A stretch of DNA of 20,147 nt, taken from the NCBI GenBank assembly GCA_017508505.1, contig JAFVYT010000185.1:1-20147 (forward strand), written 5' to 3'. The DNA comes from Clostridia bacterium (GTDB lineage: Bacteria > Bacillota_A > Clostridia > Oscillospirales > SIG627). This document shows, in pieces, positions 14,231 through 20,147 of this stretch; position 1 is the stretch's first letter, and the number at the start of each line of letters is the position of its first letter. A model generated the notes under the pieces. It was given only the letters and a program-made list of their open reading frames with translations, ran no database searches and was not told the origin of the DNA. The position numbers and the translations under genes are program-made.

Positions 14231-15687
14231 ACCTGAAAAAGCTCCTGGGCTCCCTGAAGAAAAACGAGTTTTTATCCTCCTCCGTTCTGTTTATTTTCGC
14301 GTCCTTTTTGCTCAAGGGCATCTCGTTTTTGACAACGCCCATTTTCACCCGATTGATGGGGAGTGCGGACTACGGTGCCGTATCCAACTTTCTCACCTAT
14401 GCCAATATCCTGACCACCTTCTTTTTTCTGCAGGTTTCCAGTGGCCTTTTGGCGGCCAAGGTCAACCACGCTCCCGAGCGCTTCGACTCCTACGTGAAAA
14501 ACGTGACCCTCTTTGCGCTTTTGCCTGCGGTGGTCTTTTCCATCCTTTTGTTTCTGTTTCGCGCTCCCGTCTCGGGGGTGATCCGTGTAAGAGAGGATCT
14601 GGTTCCCTTGATCTTCGTGATGGCCTTCGGCCTATCCATGAATAACCTCCTCTCCTCTTACTTCATCGCCAATGGCCAGCCGAAGCAAAAGGTGGCCTAT
14701 TCCATCGTTTCCTCTTTGGGGATCGTGTTCATCGGGCTTTTGTTCGTCTTTTTCTTCTCGGACAAGAGCGCGGGCCGCATCGTGGGGTATGCGGTCTCCT
14801 ATGCCCTTGTGGCGCTGTTCGGATATTGTCTGATCCTGCGTCCGAAGGGAGTGGACAAAAAGAACTTTCGGGGGGACATCAAATACGCTCTCGGCTTCGG
14901 CCTGCCCCTGATCCCTCATCTTTTGGCCAATCTGGTCAACGGCAGTGCTGATAAGATCTTCATCGTCAGCATTTGCGGGGAAAGTGCCAACGGTATTTAT
15001 ACCATCGCCTATAACATCGGCCAGCTTGCTCTGGTCTTTGCCTCTGCCTGTGCGGACGCTTGGAACCCTTGGTATTTTAAAGAGACCAAGGCTCTGGATA
15101 CTGCCGAGGATCAGAGAGAGGGCACCCGCCGCATTGCCCGATACTTTACCCTCTACGCTATGACCATCGGGATGTGCTTTGTGGGGGTGATGCTCCTTGC
15201 CCCGGAGATTATGAAGCTGATGGCTCCTCAGGAGTATTGGTCGGGGACGGCGTGCATCCTCTACGTGGCCTTGGGTGTGTTCTTCCTCTTTTTGTACCGC
15301 TTTCCTCTGGGCTACGAGCAGCTTCGCTCCAATACGAAGCTGGTTGCCCCCGCGACCATCCTTGCCGCCCTTGTGAACGTGGGGCTCAACGCCTTTTTGA
15401 TCCCTCGCTACGGCATTGACGGAGCCGCCATCGCCACCACCGTTTCCTACGTGGTGCTGTTTTTGTTCCACGAATTTGTAGCCAGACGCATCGTCAAGGG
15501 CTACAACGTGCGCCCCCGCACCTACCTTTTGCCCACGGTCACCGTTTTGGCGGGCTTTGGTGTGGCGCAGCTCTTTTTGGATCATTTCGTGATCCGTCTG
15601 GTGCTTCTGGGGCTGTTTTGTCTCTTTTATCTGTTTTATTGCTTGTCGGCTGTCAAAGGAAATAAAAATACTTCCAAAGGAGAATGA
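14227..15687 (+). CDS. Wzx-type oligosaccharide flippase (486 aa)
   Basis: This is a MATE/MOP-superfamily membrane protein of the usual length with about 14 hydrophobic helices. The N terminus has FLSSSVLFIFASFLLKGISF and FLTTPIFTRLMGSADYGAVS, the typical Wzx opening. The second half repeats the pattern with YALGFGLPLIPHLLANLVNG, SADKIFIVSICGESANGIYT, and AWNPWYFKE. It would flip the undecaprenyl-linked repeat unit from the cytoplasmic to the outer face before polymerisation. The start is TTG at 14227 with an AGGAGG site, overlapping the upstream stop. Together with the polymerase at 8189 it defines the cluster as Wzx/Wzy-dependent. Confidence 0.93.
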   Translation: MNLKKLLGSLKKNEFLSSSVLFIFASFLLKGISFLTTPIFTRLMGSADYGAVSNFLTYANILTTFFFLQVSSGLLAAKVNHAPERFDSYVKNVTLFALLPAVVFSILLFLFRAPVSGVIRVREDLVPLIFVMAFGLSMNNLLSSYFIANGQPKQKVAYSIVSSLGIVFIGLLFVFFFSDKSAGRIVGYAVSYALVALFGYCLILRPKGVDKKNFRGDIKYALGFGLPLIPHLLANLVNGSADKIFIVSICGESANGIYTIAYNIGQLALVFASACADAWNPWYFKETKALDTAEDQREGTRRIARYFTLYAMTIGMCFVGVMLLAPEIMKLMAPQEYWSGTACILYVALGVFFLFLYRFPLGYEQLRSNTKLVAPATILAALVNVGLNAFLIPRYGIDGAAIATTVSYVVLFLFHEFVARRIVKGYNVRPRTYLLPTVTVLAGFGVAQLFLDHFVIRLVLLGLFCLFYLFYCLSAVKGNKNTSKGE

Positions 15688-15691
15688 TACT

Positions 15692-16912
15692 ATGGTAAAC
15701 GTGATCGGATTGGGATACATCGGCCTTCCTACGGCTCTGATGCTTGCCTCTCACGGAGTTGAGGTGGTAGGGACCGATTACAATCGGGAGCTGGTCGCTA
15801 CCCTGAACGCGGGAAAGACTACCTTTCGGGAAAAGGGGCTGGAGGAGCTGTTCTCCGATGCGGTGAAGGCGGGAGTCCGCTTCACAACGGAGTATCAGGT
15901 GACGGACACCTATATCGTTTCTGTCCCGACTCCCTATGATAAATTTTCGAAAAAGGTAGATCCCTGCTACGTGGTGTCTGCGGTCAAGACCATCCTCGGG
16001 GTGTGTCCCAAGGGTGCCACCGTGGTGGTGGAATCCACTGTTTCTCCCGGTACCGTGGACCGCTTTGTGCGTCCCGTGATCGAGGAAATGGGCTTTGTGA
16101 TCGGACGGGACGTGCATCTTGTCCACGCACCCGAGCGCATCATCCCCGGCAATATGGTGTACGAGCTGTACCACAACAACCGTACCATCGGCGCGGACGA
16201 TGCGGCGGTGGGAGAGCGGATCAAGGCCCTTTACGCCTCCTTCTGCCAAGGGGAGATCGTGGTGACGGACATCCGCACCGCGGAAATGACCAAGGTGGTG
16301 GAGAATACCTTCCGTGCGGTGAACATTGCCTTTGCCAACGAATTGGCCAAGATCTGCCGCCACGACGGGATGGACGTGTACGAGATCATCCGCATTTGCA
16401 ATATGCACCCCCGTGTGAACATTCTCCAGCCCGGCCCGGGCGTAGGCGGTCATTGCATCTCCGTGGATCCTTGGTTTCTTGTGGGGGACTATCCGAGTCT
16501 CGCCAAGGTCATCGACGAATCGATGAAGACCAACGACGGGATGCCCGACTTTGTCCTGAACCGCATTTTTGAGATTATGAAGGAAAACGGCCTGACGGAT
16601 CTTTCCCGCGTGGGACTGTACGGCCTTTCCTATAAGGAAAATGTGGACGATCCGAGAGAATCGCCCACTCTGCAGCTTCTGGAGAGTCAGGAGCGCCACC
16701 TTGTGGCCCCCATCAAGTGCTACGATCCCTTTTTCGAGGAGGATTTGGTTCCCAATCAATATCACGACTTCGACCGCTTCCTTGCGGATACGGATCTGGT
16801 AGTCATTATGGTCAATCACGACCACATCAAGGAAAATATGGAGCGCCTTCGGGACAAGATCGTATTCGATACCCGCAAATGCTGCGACCTGCCCGGCGTT
16901 TACCGACTGTAA
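15692..16912 (+). CDS. wecC: UDP-N-acetyl-D-mannosamine dehydrogenase, WecC type (406 aa)
   Basis: It oxidises UDP-ManNAc at C6 to UDP-ManNAcA using NAD+. VIGLGYIGLPTALML (4-18) is the nucleotide-binding loop. HAPERIIPGNMVYEL (145-159) with N-x-RTIG is the WecC-specific substrate segment. K201 in AEMTKVVENTFRAVNIAFAN and C255 in GVGGHCISVDPW are the catalytic lysine and cysteine. GLSYKENVDDPRESPT marks the C-terminal domain. AAAGGAGA precedes the ATG. It belongs to a different branch from the dehydrogenase at 4822, so the polymer may carry two acidic amino sugars. The UDP-GlcNAc 2-epimerase (WecB) that usually supplies UDP-ManNAc is not in the window; a housekeeping copy may serve. A substrate other than ManNAc cannot be excluded. 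Confidence 0.9.
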   Translation: MVNVIGLGYIGLPTALMLASHGVEVVGTDYNRELVATLNAGKTTFREKGLEELFSDAVKAGVRFTTEYQVTDTYIVSVPTPYDKFSKKVDPCYVVSAVKTILGVCPKGATVVVESTVSPGTVDRFVRPVIEEMGFVIGRDVHLVHAPERIIPGNMVYELYHNNRTIGADDAAVGERIKALYASFCQGEIVVTDIRTAEMTKVVENTFRAVNIAFANELAKICRHDGMDVYEIIRICNMHPRVNILQPGPGVGGHCISVDPWFLVGDYPSLAKVIDESMKTNDGMPDFVLNRIFEIMKENGLTDLSRVGLYGLSYKENVDDPRESPTLQLLESQERHLVAPIKCYDPFFEEDLVPNQYHDFDRFLADTDLVVIMVNHDHIKENMERLRDKIVFDTRKCCDLPGVYRL

Positions 16913-16928
16913 GGAAGGGAATCGTATT

Positions 16929-17630
16929 ATGGAACAAATGAAAAGGCTTGCGATCATTACCGCCCGCGGCGGCTCCAAGCGTATTCCGAAAAAGAACATT
17001 AAGCCCTTTCTCGGAAAGCCCATCATTGCTTACAGCATTGAGGCGGCTCTCCAAAGCGGTATGTTCTCCGAGGTGATGGTCTCCACCGATTCCGAGGAGA
17101 TCGCCGCCGTCGCAAGAGAGTACGGTGCGTCCGTTCCCTTTATGAGAAGTGAGAAGACCAGCAACGACTTTGCCACCACCGCAGACGTTTTGGAGGAGGT
17201 TCTGTCGGAGTATGAAAAGCGCGGACAGCACTTCGACGCCTTTTGCTGTCTGTATCCCACGGCGCCCTTCGTCACGGCGCAAAAGCTGCGGGATGCTGCC
17301 GAGATTATGGAGAAAAAGGGAGCCGGGGTCGTATTTCCCATCGTCAAATTCAGCTATCCTCCCCAGAGAGCCGTGGCGGTTCGGGGGGATCAGCTCTGCT
17401 TCGTCTATCCCGAGCATATGAATACCCGCAGTCAGGATCTGGAGCCTTGGTATCACGATTGCGGCCAGTTTTATTTCCACAAATTGGAAACCTTCCGTAA
17501 ATACCATACTGCCGTGACCCCCGAAACGGTCCCCTTGATCGTATCGGAGGAGGTGGTGCAGGACATCGACACCGAGGCCGATTGGAACATTGCGGAGCAA
17601 AAATACAAGACCTTTATTCTCGGGGAGTAA
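16929..17630 (+). CDS. pseF: CMP-sugar synthetase, PseF-type acylneuraminate cytidylyltransferase (233 aa)
   Basis: It uses CTP to activate a nine-carbon nonulosonic acid; the PseF group makes CMP-pseudaminic acid. The CTP-binding loop is TARGGSKRIPKKNIKPF (11-27). VMVSTDSEEIAAVAREYGAS (49-68), CLYPTAPF (107-114), PPQRA (144-148), RSQDLEPWYHDCGQFYF (167-183) and the metal site VQDIDTEADW (210-219) follow. RSQDL with YHDxGQFY is, from memory, distinctive of PseF over NeuA. AAGGAAGGGA lies before the ATG. The genes that make pseudaminic acid (PseB, C, G, H, I) are not in this window, so the substrate is uncertain. The next gene is a second cytidylyltransferase of a different branch. Confidence 0.8.
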   Translation: MEQMKRLAIITARGGSKRIPKKNIKPFLGKPIIAYSIEAALQSGMFSEVMVSTDSEEIAAVAREYGASVPFMRSEKTSNDFATTADVLEEVLSEYEKRGQHFDAFCCLYPTAPFVTAQKLRDAAEIMEKKGAGVVFPIVKFSYPPQRAVAVRGDQLCFVYPEHMNTRSQDLEPWYHDCGQFYFHKLETFRKYHTAVTPETVPLIVSEEVVQDIDTEADWNIAEQKYKTFILGE

Positions 17631-17633
17631 ATG

Positions 17634-17639
17634 AAAGGA
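17634..17639 (+). promoter_or_regulatory. Ribosome binding site that fixes the start of the second CMP-sugar synthetase
   Basis: AAAGGA ends six bases before ATG 17646. An ATG at 17631, directly after the previous stop, is in frame, but using it would bury this site inside the gene and leave no equally placed site. Start 17646 also gives the usual family N terminus MKTLAIIPARSGSKG. Confidence 0.65.
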
Positions 17640-17645
17640 TATAAA

Positions 17646-18350
17646 ATGAAGACACTGGCGATTATTCCGGCAAGAAGCGGCTCAAAAGGATTAAAGGATA
17701 AAAACATCATCGAGCTTTACGGCAGGCCGCTGATTGATTATACCATCAAGGCTGCTTTGGAATCCGGCTGCATGGATAAGGTCATGGTCTCTACCGATTC
17801 GGAAAAGTATGCCGAAATTTCGAGAGCCTGCGGAGCGGAGGTTCCCTTTCTGCGCTCAGAAGCTACTTCTGCCGATACAGCCGGCTCTTGGGACGTGGTA
17901 AGAGAGGTATTGGATCGCTATGAAGAAAGAGGCGAGTTCTTTGATTACGTTTGCCTGCTCCAGGTTACGTCTCCCTTGCGTTCCGCCGAGGATATTCGGA
18001 ATGCCTTTGGGATGCTGCAGAAGGACGATGTGAATACCGTAATCTCGGTTTCGGAGGCAGATCATCCGCTCTCTTGGTACTACAAGATGGACGAATCCCT
18101 TTCCTACAGCAGTCGCGAGTGCGTAGCCAAGGCTGTGAAGCGCAGACAGGAGGGAGAAAAGTATTATCGGACAAACGGAGCTATTTACCTTGTGGATGCC
18201 GCAAAGATCCGCGATCCCCAATACGTCCTTACCGAGGATCGTTGCTATGGCTACCTGATGCCGAAGTACCGTTCTATTGATATTGATGAAGCGGTTGACC
18301 TCATTACGGCAAAAAGCGTTCTGGAAGCGATGGAAAAAGGACTTTTATAA
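17646..18350 (+). CDS. CMP-sugar synthetase, NeuA/LegF-type acylneuraminate cytidylyltransferase (234 aa)
   Basis: The CTP loop is IIPARSGSKGLKDKNI (6-21). VMVSTDSEKYAEIS (46-59), VCLLQVTSPLRSAEDI (102-117), YRTNGAIYLVD (174-184) and the metal site IDIDEAVDL (211-219) complete the NeuA-family set. The AxSGSKGLxxKNI form separates it from the PseF-type gene just upstream. It would make CMP-N-acetylneuraminate, CMP-legionaminate or a related CMP-acid. No NeuB/NeuC/Leg synthesis gene is in the window. Codon use and base composition look more A+T-rich than in the flanking genes, as in the first gene of the operon, which hints at separate origin. The start was chosen by the AAAGGA site. Confidence 0.85.
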   Translation: MKTLAIIPARSGSKGLKDKNIIELYGRPLIDYTIKAALESGCMDKVMVSTDSEKYAEISRACGAEVPFLRSEATSADTAGSWDVVREVLDRYEERGEFFDYVCLLQVTSPLRSAEDIRNAFGMLQKDDVNTVISVSEADHPLSWYYKMDESLSYSSRECVAKAVKRRQEGEKYYRTNGAIYLVDAAKIRDPQYVLTEDRCYGYLMPKYRSIDIDEAVDLITAKSVLEAMEKGLL

Positions 18351-18374
18351 GAAAGAAGAGCAAGGAAGGAAAAC

Positions 18375-19580
18375 GTGAAACGGGAAACGGAGAAAAGAAG
18401 CGGCTCCAACGAGCAGATCAAAAGGCTCTTTTTTGCCTCGCTTCTTGCCGCTTTGGAAAAGCGGGCTTTTTCAGACAAGGAGCGGGCTGACTTTGATCCT
18501 GCCCTTTTGCCCTCGCTGTATGCCTTGGCAGACAGTCAGGACTTGGCACAGATGGTCGGCTTTCCCTTAAAGCAAAGCGACCTTTTGCCAAAGAACAGTC
18601 CCGCGTGTAAGGCCTTTCAAAAAAAGGAAATGCTGGCGCTTTTCACAACGGAGCGAATGGAGTATGAAACGAGGCGTTGCTCCGGGGCGCTGGAGGAGGC
18701 GGGGATCTCCTTTTTGCCCTTAAAGGGGGCGAAGCTCCGCCGATATTATCCCGAGGGGTATTTCCGCACCAGCTCCGACGTGGACGTTTTGGTCAGGCCC
18801 GAGGACTGCGACCGTGCCGTGGAGGTGCTGTGCGGTCTGGGGTATGAAAAAAAGGCGGACACGGGACATTACGACCACAAATTGGTCTCCCGCTCCGGCA
18901 TTTGTCTGGAGCTTCACTATGCCCTGATGGACGGAGAGAGCCTTCCCTCGGCCGCGCCCTTTTTGAAACGGGTTTGGGAGGAGAGCCTTCCTGCAGGGGA
19001 GAGCGGCCTTGAACGGGAGATGCCCCCCGAGCACTTTCTCACCTTCCACCTGATCCATATGGCAAAGCACTTTGTCCTTGGGGGATGCGGGGTCAGACCC
19101 TTTTTGGATCTGTATCTCTTGGAGCAAAAAATGCCCTATGATAAGGACGCTTTTTCCGCATTGCTGGAGGAAACGGGGCTTTCGGCCTTTTACCGTGCCT
19201 GCACGGTCCTTTGTGCCGTATGGCTCGGGGGTCGTCCTCACGATGAGTGGACCTGCGAGATGGAGGACTTCCTTCTGGCGGGGGGACTGTTCGGAAGCTA
19301 CGAGAACGAGGCCGCCGTGGAGGCGGGAGCAGAGGGGAAGGGAAAACGCCGCTTCCGGCGGGTTTTCTTCTTGCCTCGGAAAAATCTGGAATTGATCTAC
19401 CCTAATTTGAAAAAGCGCCCTCTTTTGTATCCCTTGTATCAGGTCAGGCGCTGGTTTGGCGTTTTTGATCCGAAGCGCCGCGCCCGCCTGAGGGCCATCC
19501 TTCGGGCAGGGGAGGGGGTCACGAGCGAGAAGGCGAGTCACACCGCCGCACTGCTTGCCCATTTGGAAATCAAAAAATGA
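18375..19580 (+). CDS. Uncharacterised nucleotidyltransferase-family protein (PF14907-like, 401 aa)
   Basis: The central block FLPLKGAKLRRYYPEGYF (113-130), followed by RTSSDVDVLVRPED (131-144), is the signature of the uncharacterised nucleotidyltransferase family often seen in polysaccharide clusters. D135 and D137 would bind metal, and the LKGA loop contacts the nucleotide. HYDHKLV, LELHYAL and HLIHMAKHF follow in the expected order. The last hundred residues are basic (FRRVFFLPRKNLELIYPNLK), perhaps a membrane-facing tail. The start is GTG at 18375 with AAGGAAGGA upstream. It is the last gene of the operon; the 34-bp terminator palindrome overlaps its stop. The substrate is unknown; a protein or sugar target is equally possible. 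Confidence 0.75.
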   Translation: MKRETEKRSGSNEQIKRLFFASLLAALEKRAFSDKERADFDPALLPSLYALADSQDLAQMVGFPLKQSDLLPKNSPACKAFQKKEMLALFTTERMEYETRRCSGALEEAGISFLPLKGAKLRRYYPEGYFRTSSDVDVLVRPEDCDRAVEVLCGLGYEKKADTGHYDHKLVSRSGICLELHYALMDGESLPSAAPFLKRVWEESLPAGESGLEREMPPEHFLTFHLIHMAKHFVLGGCGVRPFLDLYLLEQKMPYDKDAFSALLEETGLSAFYRACTVLCAVWLGGRPHDEWTCEMEDFLLAGGLFGSYENEAAVEAGAEGKGKRRFRRVFFLPRKNLELIYPNLKKRPLLYPLYQVRRWFGVFDPKRRARLRAILRAGEGVTSEKASHTAALLAHLEIKK

Positions 19581-19611
19581 GAAGACCGATCGGTCTTCTC
19601 ATTTTTATTTT
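19573..19611. terminator. Strong rho-independent terminator, palindromic and probably bidirectional
   Basis: Bases 19573-19606 form a perfect 34-bp palindrome centred on GATC, with the G+C-rich core AAGACC/GGTCTT flanked by A and T runs. A further TTTATTTTT-like tract ends at about 19612. In RNA this is a long stem with a four-base GATC loop and a T tail. It overlaps the TGA of the last operon gene (19578-19580), and the convergent gene ends just beyond it at 19612. Because the A run on the left reads as a T run on the other strand, it can stop both transcripts. Confidence 0.9.
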
Positions 19612-20147
19612 TCAGCATTCCTCCAAGGCGAAATAGTCTGCCTTGTGGTGCTCGTTTGTGATCACGATGGGCAAATCGGATTGGAAACGGACGGAGAAGG
19701 TCGCGTTCTCGGGCAGCTCCTTTTCTCCGATGGCGACAGCCTCCTCGGAAAGGGAAAGGGGCCTCAGGGAGACGCGGGTGGACTCCGTCTTCCAGCTTCT
19801 CTTTGCGCTGAGGGTGTCAAAATAAAGCTGAACCCGGATGGAGGCGGCCACGTAGGTGGTGTTCAGCACCGTAAAATTCAGATCCTCGGGACGGCTTGTG
19901 GAAAGCCCCGAGAAGATCCAGGTGGTTGCACCGGCCGCTCTCCTGCCCTCGCGGATTTTTCGGAGGGTGTCCTCCCGCTTGTCCTCGGGGGTGTAGGGGA
20001 GGGAGACGGTGCGCTGGGGCGTGCCGACGATGACCTCCTTGACCCAAGGGGCGGTGATGCCGAAGTGTGTGCCCTTGCGGAAGACGGAAAAGTTTTGATA
20101 GGCGGTTTCCTCGGAGGCGGGAAGCAGGAGCGTTTCTGCCTTGGCAA
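19612..20147 (-). CDS. Hypothetical protein, C-terminal 177 residues (cut by window edge)
   Basis: On the minus strand one frame is open from the window edge to TGA at 19614-19612; its start lies beyond 20147. The visible part begins AKAETLLLPASEETAYQ and ends HHKADYFALEEC. It has many alternating hydrophobic residues: LNFTVLNTTYVAASIRVQLY, then STRVSLRPLSLSE, then ATFSVRFQSDLPIVITNE. This pattern resembles the beta-sandwich repeats of secreted or surface proteins, where a similar FSVRVxSDxPI ending occurs, but I cannot name a family with confidence. Coding is supported by the open frame, codon use like its neighbours, and a shared terminator. It converges on the polysaccharide operon and is probably unrelated to it. 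Confidence 0.7.
   Translation of the reverse strand, partial: AKAETLLLPASEETAYQNFSVFRKGTHFGITAPWVKEVIVGTPQRTVSLPYTPEDKREDTLRKIREGRRAAGATTWIFSGLSTSRPEDLNFTVLNTTYVAASIRVQLYFDTLSAKRSWKTESTRVSLRPLSLSEEAVAIGEKELPENATFSVRFQSDLPIVITNEHHKADYFALEEC

Noticed and set aside
15653..17026. A 457-codon minus-strand frame opposite the wecC gene
   Set aside because: The product is His-rich and without motifs. The plus-strand dehydrogenase has all catalytic residues.
19817..20147. Two further minus-strand frames (19817-20047 and 19878-20147) at the right edge
   Set aside because: Both give Pro/Arg/Ser/Gly-rich products. A third frame is open from the edge through 19612 with normal protein composition and ends at the terminator, so that one was chosen.
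1..20147. Search for CRISPR arrays, insertion sequences, tRNA or rRNA genes and prophage genes
   Set aside because: No regularly spaced repeats, transposase motifs, tRNA-like cloverleafs or phage proteins were seen in reading. Nearly all bases fall in the annotated genes.

Overview
The window reads as chromosomal DNA of a Gram-positive, Clostridia-like Firmicute. This rests on strong purine-rich Shine-Dalgarno sites (AAGGAG, AGGAGA, AAGGAA types), a sigma-A-type promoter, close gene packing, and an SPFH/ribbon-helix-helix gene pair that I associate with Clostridia. Base composition looks a little above half G+C by eye. No species can be named from sequence alone.

Left edge (1-1823). The 3' end of truB (tRNA pseudouridine-55 synthase) runs in from the left and stops at 132, earlier than expected for the family. 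Facing it is a two-gene minus-strand operon: an SPFH/band-7 membrane protein (1459-431), followed one base later by a small Arc-type ribbon-helix-helix DNA-binding protein (429-232). Upstream of the pair is a near-consensus promoter (TTGACA, 17 bp, TATCAT) whose -10 box is overlapped by two TGATATCA palindromes 11 bp apart. That layout fits autoregulation by the ribbon-helix-helix protein. About 360 bp of non-coding DNA separates the SPFH gene from the next operon. It holds this promoter, an 11-bp inverted repeat, a candidate promoter for the next operon and a leader of roughly 130 nt.

Centre (1824-19580). Fifteen plus-strand genes, separated by at most 33 bp and often overlapping by 4 bp, form one surface-polysaccharide (capsule/exopolysaccharide) cluster of the Wzx/Wzy type. 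In order they are: a DegT-family sugar aminotransferase; a small monotopic phosphoglycosyl transferase that would load the first sugar on the lipid carrier; an ExoA-like GT2; a TviB/WbpO-type UDP-HexNAc dehydrogenase; a divergent GT-A enzyme; a GT-B (GT4-like) enzyme; a Wzy-like polymerase; a large GT-B-like capsule protein; a heparinase II/III-family protein; a CapK/PaaK-like adenylating enzyme; a Wzx flippase; a WecC-type UDP-ManNAc dehydrogenase; a PseF-type CMP-sugar synthetase; a second, NeuA/LegF-type CMP-sugar synthetase; and an uncharacterised PF14907-like nucleotidyltransferase. A 34-bp perfect palindrome ending in a T tract closes the operon at its last stop codon.

Together the genes predict a lipid-linked repeat unit begun on an amino-sugar phosphate. 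It would be extended by several glycosyltransferases using amino-uronic acids (two dehydrogenases) and possibly nine-carbon CMP-activated acids (two synthetases), then flipped by Wzx and polymerised by Wzy. The heparinase-like and CapK-like proteins would trim or modify the product. No sugar 4,6-dehydratase, no nonulosonate-forming enzymes (NeuB/PseI type) and no Wzz/tyrosine-kinase chain-length genes are present, so parts of the pathway must lie elsewhere.

Right edge (19612-20147). A convergent minus-strand gene enters from the right. Only its last 177 codons are visible. They look beta-rich and match no family I can name firmly.
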